Assembly (NCBI RefSeq): GCF_017896165.1
Contig: NZ_JAFCNB010000003.1
Coordinates: 124,001 to 188,000 of the forward strand
Length of the DNA stretch: 64,000 nt
Reading direction: 5' to 3'
Source of the DNA: Microbispora oryzae
GTDB taxonomy: Bacteria; Actinomycetota; Actinomycetes; Streptosporangiales; Streptosporangiaceae
Below the pieces are notes generated by a model that was not told where the DNA came from, made no database searches, and worked only from the letters and a program-made list of their open reading frames with translations. The position numbers were made by a program, and so were the translations under genes. The first letter of the stretch is position 1. Each line of letters opens with the position of its first letter. Of the stretch, positions 44,812 to 53,419 are shown piece after piece.

Positions 44812-46499
44812 GAGTCCCCCTGGAAGACGGCCCGGTAGGCCGGGTCGCGCCACAGCAGGGCGTGCGGGCCGGTGGCCCGGACCCGGCCCTCGTCGAGCCA
44901 GACGACCTGGTCGGCACGTGCGGCGGTGCCCGCGCGGTGGGCGACCACCAGCCGGGTGCGGTCCGCCAGGCCGCCGGTGAGCGCCCGGCCGACCTGCCGT
45001 TCCGTCACCGTGTCGAGGCTCGACATGGCGTCGTCGAGGATGAGCAGCCGCTCGGCCTGGGCGAAGGCCCGCGCCAGGCCGATCCGCTGCACCTCCCCGC
45101 CCGACATCGGGGCGTCGGCGATCGGGGTGGCGTAGCCGAGGGGCAGGCGGCGGACGAAGCCGTCGGCGCACGCGGCGGCCGCCGCCGCGCGCACCCGCCC
45201 GCCGTCCTGGCCCGGCACGCCTGAACCCATCGCGTCGCCCAGCGTCTCCCCGAACAGGACCGGACGCTCGAAGGCGTAGCCGACGGCACTCCTCAGCTCC
45301 CGACGGTCGATCTCGCGCAGCGGCACGCCGTCCAGCAGGACCGACCCCGAGTCGGGATCGGCGAGCCGGCCCGCCACCGCGGCCAGGGACGACTTGCCCG
45401 CACCCGATCTGCCCACCACCGCGACGCACGACCCGCCGGGCACGATCAGGTCGACGCCGGCGAGCACGGGCCCGCCGTCCGCGTCGAGGGTGACGCCGCG
45501 CAGCTCCAGCCGCCCCGGCCCGTCGGGCAGCGGGCGGGAGCCGTACGCAGGGGCGGGCGCGGCCAGCAGCTCGTCCAGGCGGCCGGCGGCCGAGCGGGCG
45601 CGGGCCAGCCGGGCGGCGTACCCGATCGCCGACCCGAGGCCGGCGCCGAGGACGACATACCGGGCGGCGGCCAGCAACTCCCCGACGGTGAGGTCGCCGG
45701 CGGCGAGCCGCAGCCCGCCGACCGCGAGGACGGCGGTCTCCAGCAGAGGGATCACCACGGCGGCCCGCACGCCGGCCCGCGCCTGCAGCCGCCACAGGTC
45801 GAGGCCGTGCTCGCGCAGGCGGGGGAGCGGGGCCAGCACGCGGCGGGCCTCCCGATCCTGGGTTCCGGCGGCGGCGACGGTGCGCGCCCCCGCGAGGGCG
45901 CCGACGAGCCTGGCCGCGATCTGTCCCTGCGCCCGCTGGTAGCCCCCGGAGGCGGCGGTGGTGCGCCGGATGAAGGCCCGCAGGACGGCCACGATCAGCA
46001 CGAGCCCGGCCACGAGGGTGACCGCCAGCGACGGATCGATCAGGGCGAGCGCGATCACGCTGCCCGCGGACGGCACCAGCAGCGCCGCCGCGGTGACCAC
46101 CGCCTCGGGGGTGCGTGCCACCTCTTCGGCGTTGACGCCGGCCCGGGTGACGATCTCCCCGGGGGTGAGGCGCCGGCTCAGCGCGGTGCCCGACGACAGA
46201 ACGTGGACGACGGCCCGGCGGCGCAGCCAGAGCGCGGTGCGCGCCCCGGCCCGGCCGGCCGCGAGCACCCGCACGGCGTCGCAGGCGACCACCACGCCGA
46301 CCAGCAGCGCGGTGAGGATCACCCGGCGTTCGCCGCCGGGCGTCCCGGAGACGAGGGCGTCGACGGCCTGGGCGAGGGCCGCGGGGAGCGCCAGCTCGGC
46401 CGCGGCGCCGACGAGCGCGGCGGCGGCGAGCCCGGCGAGCCACGGGCCGCCCCGCCGTACGGCGTCGAGGATGAGCCGGTCCGCGGACCGCGAGGTCAC
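44808..46499 (-). CDS. ABC exporter 1 of class III lanthipeptide locus (RamA-like)
   Basis: 563-residue half-exporter. Membrane domain to about residue 300, then ATPase with Walker A VGRSGAGKSS, signature MSGGEVQR and Walker B LLILDDAMSSLD, where the usual catalytic Glu after Walker B is Asp; this suggests one degenerate site in a heterodimer with the next protein. Same strand as the precursor gene, 133 bases downstream of it. Confidence 0.92.
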   Translation of the reverse strand: MTSRSADRLILDAVRRGGPWLAGLAAAALVGAAAELALPAALAQAVDALVSGTPGGERRVILTALLVGVVVACDAVRVLAAGRAGARTALWLRRRAVVHVLSSGTALSRRLTPGEIVTRAGVNAEEVARTPEAVVTAAALLVPSAGSVIALALIDPSLAVTLVAGLVLIVAVLRAFIRRTTAASGGYQRAQGQIAARLVGALAGARTVAAAGTQDREARRVLAPLPRLREHGLDLWRLQARAGVRAAVVIPLLETAVLAVGGLRLAAGDLTVGELLAAARYVVLGAGLGSAIGYAARLARARSAAGRLDELLAAPAPAYGSRPLPDGPGRLELRGVTLDADGGPVLAGVDLIVPGGSCVAVVGRSGAGKSSLAAVAGRLADPDSGSVLLDGVPLREIDRRELRSAVGYAFERPVLFGETLGDAMGSGVPGQDGGRVRAAAAAACADGFVRRLPLGYATPIADAPMSGGEVQRIGLARAFAQAERLLILDDAMSSLDTVTERQVGRALTGGLADRTRLVVAHRAGTAARADQVVWLDEGRVRATGPHALLWRDPAYRAVFQGDS

Positions 46500-46575
46500 C
46501 GTGCCTCCCGGAGGACGTAGAGCTGAACGAGGATTCGGGCGAGAGAGGGGTCTTGAACAGCAGGGCGCGAACGAC

Positions 46576-46610
46576 GGAAGCCTGGACGGCCACGGGCCGC
46601 CCAGGCTTCC
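46576..46610 (-). terminator. Intra-operon hairpin after the lanthipeptide precursor gene
   Basis: GGAAGCCTGG...GGCC (46576-46591) pairs with 46595-46610 through a 3-base loop, 15 of 16 positions paired. It lies 23 bases past the precursor stop and before the exporter genes, fitting a partial terminator or RNA stabiliser that keeps precursor mRNA abundant. Confidence 0.7.
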
Positions 46611-46632
46611 GCGTCAAACGCGTGAACCGCTA

Positions 46633-46761
46633 TCAGCCACAGATGATGCTGAGGCTGCTGTTCTCGTGCGGGGTGCAGGCGAGCAGGCTCAGGTTGCTAC
46701 CACCGCCGCCGCCGCCACCGCCGTGAGGAGCCTCAAGGGTCTGCAGGTCGAGGAGCGCCAT
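46633..46761 (-). CDS. Class III lanthipeptide precursor peptide (SapB-like) with Gly8 linker
   Basis: 42-residue precursor read from ATG 46761, with a strong SD (AAGGAGG). Leader MALLDLQTLEAPH has the class III LLDLQ-type motif recognised by LanKC. Eight glycines (14-21) follow. The core begins SNLSLLAC (Ser22-x2-Ser25-x3-Cys29, the canonical labionin/lanthionine motif), then TPHEN, then SSLSIICG (Ser35-x2-Ser38-x2-Cys41, one residue shorter than canonical). Resembles the SapB core in size and hydrophobic ring content. Its start overlaps the end of the synthetase gene by 29 bases. Confidence 0.92.
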   Translation of the reverse strand: MALLDLQTLEAPHGGGGGGGGSNLSLLACTPHENSSLSIICG

Positions 46762-49360
46762 TACGAACACCTCCTTCCGGTGCTGGTCGGGACAGATGAC
46801 CCGGCGGCGGTGCGCAGGGGCCCCTGCGCCTGGGACCGTCCGGGGGCTCGAGGAACGGGAGCGAGACCGGCTGGTCGTGCAGCACGGTGCCGAGCGCGAA
46901 CAGCACTCCGGCGCTCCCGGTGGCGAAGTCTGTGGAAAGGCGGAGCAACTGGGCTCCGGGGAAGGCCAGCCCGCCTCCGTACGGAAGCTCGTGCCAGCCC
47001 AGCAGGGCGATGTGCTCGCCCGCCGCCCGCCGGTCGGGCCGCGAGCCTGTGGCCAGACCGGCGATCATGCCGGCCCGCCCGGCGAACAGGCCCGACTGGA
47101 TGTAGTACGGCAGCGACATGACCGGGCGGATCGCGTCGGACGCGGCGGCGAGGTCGTCCTCGTGCCGGTGGGTGAGGAAGCGGTCCAGGACGAGCCCGAT
47201 GCCCGCCGACCCCTCATCCAGGTACGGGTTGGTACGCCAGCCCTGCTGCACCTGCAGCTGGCCGTCCTCGCGGGTGACACAGCGACGCAGGTCCTGCCGG
47301 AGCGCGGTCGCGGCCAGGTCGAGGAACCGGGTGTCGCCGCACCGCTCGTAGGCATGCAGGAACATGAGGGCCGGGCCGGAGGAGCCGTACATCAGACCGG
47401 CATGCGGATGGACGCCGCCGCTGATCTCCGGGACGTCGCCGGCCCCGCCGAGGCGGTCGGCCACGGCCTGGACGACCCGCTCGGCCTCGTCGCGGAACGC
47501 CGTCTCACCGGTGGCGCCGTGCAGGTGCATGAGGCTCAGCGCCACACCGGACAGGCCGCGGTAGAGGCTGAGGTCGAGGCCGGCCCAGTCCTGCCGGCCG
47601 CACAGCTCGGCCACGTCGAGCGCGTCCCGCCGCCGGTCGAGGGCGAGCAGGGCGTAGGCCACGCCGTGCAGTCCGTTGTAGAACCCGATGCCCGCCCCGG
47701 CCCGCGCGGCCCGGCCGGCCAGCCACTCCTCGTGCTCGGGGAACCGCCCGGCACCGGTGACCGCGAGGGCGTACAGGACGCCGGCCGCGCCGTTGGCGAG
47801 ACTGACGCCGCCGCCCGGCTCGAACTGCACGATGTCGCCGGGGAACAGCCGGTCCGTACGGCCGGGGGTGGCGGCGGCGAGGATCGCGGTGGCGATCGCC
47901 TCCCGCAGCTCGGGCCAGGGCCGGGAGAGCAGGCTGGGCTCGGGTTCCGGCTCGCGCCCGAGGAGGGTGCGGACGGCGCCCGCCATGAGCGGCGCCGGCG
48001 CGGGGAACGTCTCGGTGATGAGCCGGGCGAGCTGGACGGCCTTCGGCCGGTGGAGCGGCAGCAGCATCGTCGACATCGGGGCGAACATCCCGAGGTGCAG
48101 GCAGGCGAGGGCGTACTCGTCGGCCTCGACGCCCAGCCGGTCGGGCGGCGGGACGAAGCCGGGGTTGGCCAGCGTGGGCCGCCTGCGCTCCTCGGCGAGC
48201 GAGGAGACCTCGAAGTCGATCAGCACCACCCTTTCGCCGTCGACGAGGATGTTGAAGGGGTGGAGATCGCCGAAGACGACTCCGCGTCCGTGCAGGTCCG
48301 CGACGGCTCGCCGCACCCGGGCGAGCATCGCGACCGCCCAGTCCGTGTAGCCGGCGACCATCTCCGGCGTCACGTCGGCCCGGGTGAGCGGGTGTTTCTG
48401 GGCGATGAGCTGGCTCAGCGTCGCGCCGTCCACGTACTCCTGGACGAGGAAGTGGTGGTCGCCCAGTGTGAAGTAGTCGAGGGCGGCCGGCACCGCGTCG
48501 AGACCCGCCAGCCGCTCCATGATGTCGGCCTCGTGCCGCAGGCGGGTGACCGCGTCGCGCCCGGCCGTGTCGAGCCCGGCGTGCGGGCGGGCCTCCTTCA
48601 GCACGACCCGCTCACCCGTCCGGACGTCGCGGCCGAGGTACACCCCTCCGCCGTTGGAGAAGTGCAGCACGCTCTCCACCTGGTACGGCAGGCCCTCCAG
48701 GGTGACGGCGTTGCGCGCGGCCAGGTGGGGTTCGAGGAACGCCGGTAGCGGCACCCAGGGGGGGAGGGCGAAGCCGGGCCCGCGCACATCGGGCACGAGC
48801 CTGCCGTCCGGGTCCTCGATGGCCAGCACCTGCTCGCCGTTCTCCCCGGCGCAGTGGCGCTCGGCGAAGCCGCCGTACCGGACGAACAGCGGGCCGTCGC
48901 CGTAGCGCAGGTCGCTCAGGATGTACGGCCCCTCGACGCCGTCGAGGATCTCGGCGAGCTCCTTCAGCACCAGCTCGAGCTGGGCCTCGTCGAACGGGTA
49001 GACGGTCACGAGCTTGCCGCTCGCGCCGCGGGACGCGTACTTGGAGTTCTGCATCAGCATCACCCGGGCGCCGCGCAGGTATTTGAACGCCAGCCCGCGG
49101 GGCACGCAGTAGTCCCACGCCGCCGCGATGACCCGCTCCGCGTCCTCCACCCGGGACGAGATGTGGATCTTCCAGCCCTGTGTGGGGAGGGTGACGCCGG
49201 CCGGCGCGTAGTGCATCCAGGTGTCCGTGGCGAGGTGGGCCCACCCGTCGGGCACGGGCCGCTCGGTCACGGAGAAGTCGGGGTGCTCCACGCGCTTGCT
49301 GTCGAGGGTGTCGTAGAACAAGGGATCTGCGAGGCAGTAAATCTCGTACTTACTAATCAC
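46733..49360 (-). CDS. lanKC: Class III lanthionine synthetase LanKC (RamC-like)
   Basis: 875-residue tri-domain enzyme: N-terminal lyase domain (from KYEIYCLADPLFYDT), Ser/Thr kinase domain (catalytic loop HGRGVVFGDLHPFNIL, about 360, and IDFE), and C-terminal LanC-like cyclase (LYRGLSGVALSLMHL, then YLDEGSAGIGLVLDRFL). The cyclase lacks the Cys-Cys-His zinc ligands, which marks class III rather than class IV. GTG 49360 has SD GAGGGG and matches the family start; the TTG upstream is probably promoter. About 40 residues after LPFLEPP look like an extra tail. Confidence 0.95.
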   Translation of the reverse strand: MISKYEIYCLADPLFYDTLDSKRVEHPDFSVTERPVPDGWAHLATDTWMHYAPAGVTLPTQGWKIHISSRVEDAERVIAAAWDYCVPRGLAFKYLRGARVMLMQNSKYASRGASGKLVTVYPFDEAQLELVLKELAEILDGVEGPYILSDLRYGDGPLFVRYGGFAERHCAGENGEQVLAIEDPDGRLVPDVRGPGFALPPWVPLPAFLEPHLAARNAVTLEGLPYQVESVLHFSNGGGVYLGRDVRTGERVVLKEARPHAGLDTAGRDAVTRLRHEADIMERLAGLDAVPAALDYFTLGDHHFLVQEYVDGATLSQLIAQKHPLTRADVTPEMVAGYTDWAVAMLARVRRAVADLHGRGVVFGDLHPFNILVDGERVVLIDFEVSSLAEERRRPTLANPGFVPPPDRLGVEADEYALACLHLGMFAPMSTMLLPLHRPKAVQLARLITETFPAPAPLMAGAVRTLLGREPEPEPSLLSRPWPELREAIATAILAAATPGRTDRLFPGDIVQFEPGGGVSLANGAAGVLYALAVTGAGRFPEHEEWLAGRAARAGAGIGFYNGLHGVAYALLALDRRRDALDVAELCGRQDWAGLDLSLYRGLSGVALSLMHLHGATGETAFRDEAERVVQAVADRLGGAGDVPEISGGVHPHAGLMYGSSGPALMFLHAYERCGDTRFLDLAATALRQDLRRCVTREDGQLQVQQGWRTNPYLDEGSAGIGLVLDRFLTHRHEDDLAAASDAIRPVMSLPYYIQSGLFAGRAGMIAGLATGSRPDRRAAGEHIALLGWHELPYGGGLAFPGAQLLRLSTDFATGSAGVLFALGTVLHDQPVSLPFLEPPDGPRRRGPCAPPPGHLSRPAPEGGVRNGAPRPADP

Positions 49361-49471
49361 CAGATGTCCCCTCAGGCCGGTCACATCAAAGAATTCCGGA
49401 TATGGAGACTTTGGCCAAGTTACGCCCGTCAACAGCGAGGCATGGGAAATTCACATAACGACCCATGCAGC

Positions 49472-49506
49472 GGGTCACGGGTGCATTGGTGACCCGTTCA
49501 CGGGTG
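49472..49506. promoter_or_regulatory. Repeat cluster upstream of lanKC, candidate regulator site
   Basis: GGGTCAC (49472-49478), 10 bases, GTGACCC (49489-49495) form a perfect inverted repeat; TCACGGGTG also occurs twice as a direct repeat (49475-49483, 49498-49506), 23 bases apart. Located 110-145 bases before lanKC and after the kinase gene, where a response regulator would act. Confidence 0.55.
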
Positions 49507-49586
49507 ACGCGAGCGGGCAGGCGGAACGCGGGCCGAAGAACACGGACCGGCCGGCACGGGCCGGGCCTGTGGGTGGGGTGGGGGCG

Positions 49587-50294
49587 TTACGGCAGCGGCC
49601 GGTCGGGGATCTCGGCGGTGAGCCGGAACCAGCCGTCGGCGGCCACGTCCGTGCGCACCGCGCCGCCGAACTCGGCCGCGCGGCGGCGCAGGTTGTCGAT
49701 GCCGCTGCCGGCGCCGGGGCGGGCCGTGGGGTCGGCGCCGTCGTTGGCCACCACGAGGAGGACCGCCCCGTCCCGCTCGGTCACCTCGATGGCGCAGGTC
49801 GTGGCGTTGCTGTGCCGCAGCACGTTCGTCACGGCCTCGCGCACCATGACGGCGAGCACCGCGTCGACGTCGGGCTTGAGCGCCGAGCCGGGTGTCTCGA
49901 TCTCACAGGCGGCCCCGTACGCCCGCAGCACCGCCCTGGCGTCCGCCAGCTCGGTGGTCAGGGATATCTCCTGGTAGGAGCGGGTCACGTAGCGGATGTC
50001 CGTGGCCGCCTGCCGGATCGACCTGACCACGTCGGCGAGGGCCGGGCGGACGGGTGAGTCCTCGTCGGCGAGACGGTAGGCGAGTTCGCTCTTGAGCGTG
50101 GCCAGCCACAGCCGGCTGCTGATCAGATCGTGCACGTCCCGCCCGAATCGCTCCCGGGCGTCCGACGCCGCCTGCCGTACGGCCTCGGCCTGCGTCGCCC
50201 GCAGCCGCCTGAGCCGGCGCAGCAGGAGGGCGAGGGTGACGCACAGTGACACACCGAGGAGTGTGAGCACAGTGAGCGTCGCAATTGTGGGCAA
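49587..50294 (-). CDS. Sensor-less histidine kinase of lanthipeptide locus
   Basis: 235 residues. One N-terminal membrane segment (TLTVLTLLGVSLCVTLALLL) and no extracellular sensor, then HisKA_3 box with His55 in GRDVHDLISSRLWLATLKSE and an HATPase domain (MVREAVTNVLRHSNATTC, GAGSGIDNLRRRAAE). TTG start with SD GGAGG. Same strand as lanKC, 226 bases upstream; the probable partner of the regulator at 42448 on the other side of the locus. Confidence 0.88.
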   Translation of the reverse strand: MPTIATLTVLTLLGVSLCVTLALLLRRLRRLRATQAEAVRQAASDARERFGRDVHDLISSRLWLATLKSELAYRLADEDSPVRPALADVVRSIRQAATDIRYVTRSYQEISLTTELADARAVLRAYGAACEIETPGSALKPDVDAVLAVMVREAVTNVLRHSNATTCAIEVTERDGAVLLVVANDGADPTARPGAGSGIDNLRRRAAEFGGAVRTDVAADGWFRLTAEIPDRPLP

Positions 50295-50555
50295 GCGGAG
50301 ATCCTCCAGTCACCTTTGCCGGAAGATCGGCCGCGCCTTTCTGGACACGCCACTGATCATTGCATATGAGTGGGGAAAATATGGTCAGTCGGGCTATATC
50401 GAATCTGTCCACTATGGTGGCACGGAAGAGGCACGCGGCTGGGTGCCGGAATCGGCGTTACCAAACATGAATTCCGGCCGTCGGAAATGGTCGACCAAAA
50501 CATCTGACACAGAGTCACGACAATGCGTTGAGAGTGCGCGTCCGCGCGACGGCCG
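50295..50555. other. Low-GC gap between kinase and phenolic-lipid locus
   Basis: Upstream region of the kinase. A plus-strand stretch at about 50358-50480 stays open and reads YGQSGYIESVHYGG then ARGWVPESALP, reminiscent of an SH3-like repeat, but with no start, SD or normal codon use; probably chance or a remnant. Confidence 0.3.
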
Positions 50556-51587
50556 TCAGGCGAGGGCCCGTACGGCCGCGCCGAACAGCGCGGGAAGGCG
50601 CTGCGCGGCGGGCACGATCAACGACGCGGCGGCGGCGTGGCCGCGGGCCTTGAGCAGCGCCGAGGTGAGCAGCCGGGACCGCCGCGACAGACGCAGCCAG
50701 GCGTCCTCGTACGCCTCCGGACGGCCGTCGCGCAGGGCGCGGACGAGTGCCCCGGCCGACAACAACGCCAGCGACAGCCCCTCACCCGTGATGGCGTCGA
50801 CGTAGCCCGCCGCGTCGCCGACGAGCAGCACCCGCCCGGCCACCCGGGCGCGGACGCGTCGGCGCAGCGGGCCCGCGCCCAGCACCTCGGTGGCGGGCGG
50901 GCCCTCAAGCCGGGCCAGCAGGTCGGGGAACTCCGCCAGATGTTCCCCGTAGCCGCGCCGCCACGTGCTGAGCACGGCCACACCCACCAGGTCGTCACCG
51001 ACCGGGGTGACGTACGCCTCGCCGCCCGGGGCCCAGTGGACCTCCACGAAGTCGGTCCAGGGGGCCACGCGGAAGTGCCGGCGCAGGCCGTACCTGCGGG
51101 GCCCGGCCGCGGGCTCCTCCAGTCCGAGGCACGCCCGCACCGGGGAGCGCAGCCCGTCGGCGGCCGCCAGCCACCGCGCCTCCAGTTCGGCCCCCGTCGC
51201 CCCCACGGCGACCACCCGATCCACCTCCTGCCGGACGCCGCGCACCCGGCCCGGCACGAGCCGCACGCCGGCCTCCCGCGCCCGCCGCAGCAGCGCCCCG
51301 TGCAGCAGGGTCCGGCGCACCCCGAGCCCGGACCCGTCCCGGAACGCCGCCTCGGCCCGGTGCCGCCCGTCCAGGTAGCGGATGCCGCGGAACGGCCTGC
51401 TCTCGGGCACCCGCACCCCGAGCCCGGCGAGGGCGGCGGCGCCCGACGGCATCAGCCCCTCGCCGCAGGCCTTGTCGACCGGCCCGCCGCGCGGCTCGAC
51501 CACGACCGTCTCCATCCCGGCGAGCGCGGCGTGGATCGCGGTGGCCAGGCCCGCGGGCCCGCCCCCGGCGACCAGCAGGTCGATCAC
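50556..51587 (-). CDS. FAD-dependent monooxygenase (SrsC-like hydroxylase)
   Basis: 343 residues, geranylgeranyl-reductase/aromatic hydroxylase fold. FAD-binding LLVAGGGPAGLATAIHAALA, CGEGLMPSG, and VLLVGDAAGYVDAITGEGLS (GD motif). Overlaps the methyltransferase stop by 4 bases. By analogy with the srsABC system of Streptomyces griseus it would hydroxylate the alkylresorcinol ring toward a quinone. Confidence 0.88.
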   Translation of the reverse strand: MIDLLVAGGGPAGLATAIHAALAGMETVVVEPRGGPVDKACGEGLMPSGAAALAGLGVRVPESRPFRGIRYLDGRHRAEAAFRDGSGLGVRRTLLHGALLRRAREAGVRLVPGRVRGVRQEVDRVVAVGATGAELEARWLAAADGLRSPVRACLGLEEPAAGPRRYGLRRHFRVAPWTDFVEVHWAPGGEAYVTPVGDDLVGVAVLSTWRRGYGEHLAEFPDLLARLEGPPATEVLGAGPLRRRVRARVAGRVLLVGDAAGYVDAITGEGLSLALLSAGALVRALRDGRPEAYEDAWLRLSRRSRLLTSALLKARGHAAAASLIVPAAQRLPALFGAAVRALA

Positions 51588-52144
51588 CGGGTGTCCCGGG
51601 CGACCTCGCCGTGGCGCGGCGCCGCTTCACCCAGCGCCGCGAGCGCCGCGTTCTCCGCCCTGATCCGGACGATCATCAGCGGCACGTTGAGCAGGGTGAA
51701 CGCCAGGGCCGTCACCCAGGCGTCGTGCACCAGCGGCAGCGCCGCGCCCTCCACGGCCACGGCCACGTAGTTGGGATGCGGCAGCCAGGCCACCCGGTAC
51801 GGCCCGCGCCGCACCCGCGGCAGGCCGGGGACGACGATGACCTGGGTGTTCCACTGCCGTCCCAGGGACGTCACGCACCACCAGCGCAGCCCCTGGGCCG
51901 CGACCACCAGCCCGAGCATGGGCCAGCCGAGCGCCGGGACGAACGGCCGGCCGGCCAGCCCCGCCTCCAGCAGGCACCCGGCCAGCAGCCCCGTGTGCAG
52001 GACGACCATGAACGGGTAGTGGCCCCGGCCGCTCACGACTCCGCCGCGGGCGAGGCTCCACCGGGCGTTGCGGCGGGCGACGACCAGTTCGGCCAGCCGC
52101 TCCACGGCGACGAGCGCTATGAGCAGCGCGTACCAGGGTGACAC
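51584..52144 (-). CDS. ICMT-type membrane methyltransferase (SrsB-like)
   Basis: 186 residues with about five membrane segments (LLIALVAVERLAELVVARRN first). The family signature RRGPYRVAWLPHPNYVAVAV and RWWCVTSLGRQWNTQVIV are clear. GTG with SD GGAGGGGG. Member of the isoprenylcysteine carboxyl methyltransferase family; beside a type III PKS it more likely O-methylates a phenolic lipid. Confidence 0.9.
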   Translation of the reverse strand: MSPWYALLIALVAVERLAELVVARRNARWSLARGGVVSGRGHYPFMVVLHTGLLAGCLLEAGLAGRPFVPALGWPMLGLVVAAQGLRWWCVTSLGRQWNTQVIVVPGLPRVRRGPYRVAWLPHPNYVAVAVEGAALPLVHDAWVTALAFTLLNVPLMIVRIRAENAALAALGEAAPRHGEVARDTR

Positions 52145-52186
52145 GTCCCCCTCCGATCCCTCCGAACGCTCCGGCCCGCGGGCCGG

Positions 52187-53302
52187 TCACCAGCGCAGCA
52201 GCACGAGCTCCGAGCAGAAGCCCGGGCCCATCGCGATGAGCAGTCCCGGCGTGCCGGGCGGCGGCGGGCGCAGCGCGAGGGTGTCGCGCAGCACGTGGAG
52301 CACCGACGACGACGACAGATTGCCGGTCTCCGCGAGTGAGCGCCAGGTCAGGTCGAGCGCGCCCTCGGGCAGGCACAGGGTCTCGGCCACCGCCTCAAGC
52401 ACCTTCGGGCCTCCGGGGTGGCACACCCACGCGGCGATGTCGCCCGCGGCCAGGCCGTGATCGGCGAGGAAGCCGGCCACGTCGCCGTTCAGGTACGTGC
52501 GGACGACGTCGGGCACCCCGGCGTCGAGCACCACCCGGAAGCCGGAGTCGCGGACGTCCCAGCCCATGACCCGCTCCGAGCCGGGGTAGAGGCGGCTCCG
52601 GGTCGCCACCACGGACGGGCCCGCCCCACCGCCCTGCTCTCTGTCGCGTCCACTGCCGGGCCCCCTGCCGGGCCCGCCGTCTCGCCCGCCCGGGTGGTCG
52701 TCGCCCACGGCCACCACGGCCGCCGCGCCGTCGCCGAAGAGGGCGCCCGCCACCAGGTTGGCCACCGACGCGTCGCCGCGCTGCAGCGTGAGTGAGCACA
52801 GCTCCACCGACAGGAGCACCGCCACGTGGCCGGGCCAGCCGCTCAGGTAGTCGTGCAGGCGTGCGATCCCGGCCGCGCCCGCCACGCAGCCGAGGCCGAA
52901 AACGGGCAGTCGCTTCACGTCCGGGCGCAGGCCGACCCGCTGCACCAGACGCGCGTCGAGGGACGGCGTGGCGATGCCGGTGACCGAGGTACACATGATC
53001 ATGTCGACGTCCGAGGGGGCGATCCCGGCCGCCTCCAGCGCGCCCGTCAGCGCCTCGGCGCCGAGGTCGAGGGCCGCCTCGATGAAAATGTCGTTCGCCG
53101 TGCCGAATCCGTCGAGCTTTCCGTACTGGCCCAGCGGGAGCACCAGATTGCGGTGACGCACGCGCGCGCTGCCGTGCAGCCGGTCGAGCAACCGGCGGTC
53201 GGCGCCTTCGGGGAGGCAGACGCGGGCGAGAGTGTCGGTGATCTCTGACTGCGAGTAGCGGTTGGGCGGGAGCACACCGTGGACAGCCGCGATTCGCGTC
53301 AT
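52187..53302 (-). CDS. Type III polyketide synthase (alkylresorcinol synthase-like)
   Basis: 371 residues with an intact catalytic triad: C139 (FGLGCVAGAAG), H295 (WVCHPGGPK) and N328 (ETGNLSSSS). Expected to extend a fatty acyl starter with malonyl-CoA to an alkylresorcinol or alkylpyrone. A Gly/Arg-rich insert of about 30 residues (201-230) breaks the fold between AAAVVAVGDD and VVATRSRLYPG. First gene of the minus-strand trio. Confidence 0.93.
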   Translation of the reverse strand: MTRIAAVHGVLPPNRYSQSEITDTLARVCLPEGADRRLLDRLHGSARVRHRNLVLPLGQYGKLDGFGTANDIFIEAALDLGAEALTGALEAAGIAPSDVDMIMCTSVTGIATPSLDARLVQRVGLRPDVKRLPVFGLGCVAGAAGIARLHDYLSGWPGHVAVLLSVELCSLTLQRGDASVANLVAGALFGDGAAAVVAVGDDHPGGRDGGPGRGPGSGRDREQGGGAGPSVVATRSRLYPGSERVMGWDVRDSGFRVVLDAGVPDVVRTYLNGDVAGFLADHGLAAGDIAAWVCHPGGPKVLEAVAETLCLPEGALDLTWRSLAETGNLSSSSVLHVLRDTLALRPPPPGTPGLLIAMGPGFCSELVLLRW

Positions 53303-53419
53303 TCGACTTCCCCAGGCCGGCGACAGCTGACGCTAGGGATTTTGCCCGTCTTTGGCGTCGGCATGCCTGGCGCTCCCAATGGAGGGGTTCCGGCCGCGCC
53401 TCGCGGTTATGCTCGTCGG

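Noticed and set aside
43006-46617. Single 1203-codon minus-strand frame
   Set aside because: Only its second half is real (exporter 2). The first half is a shadow of exporter 1, whose motifs lie in another frame.
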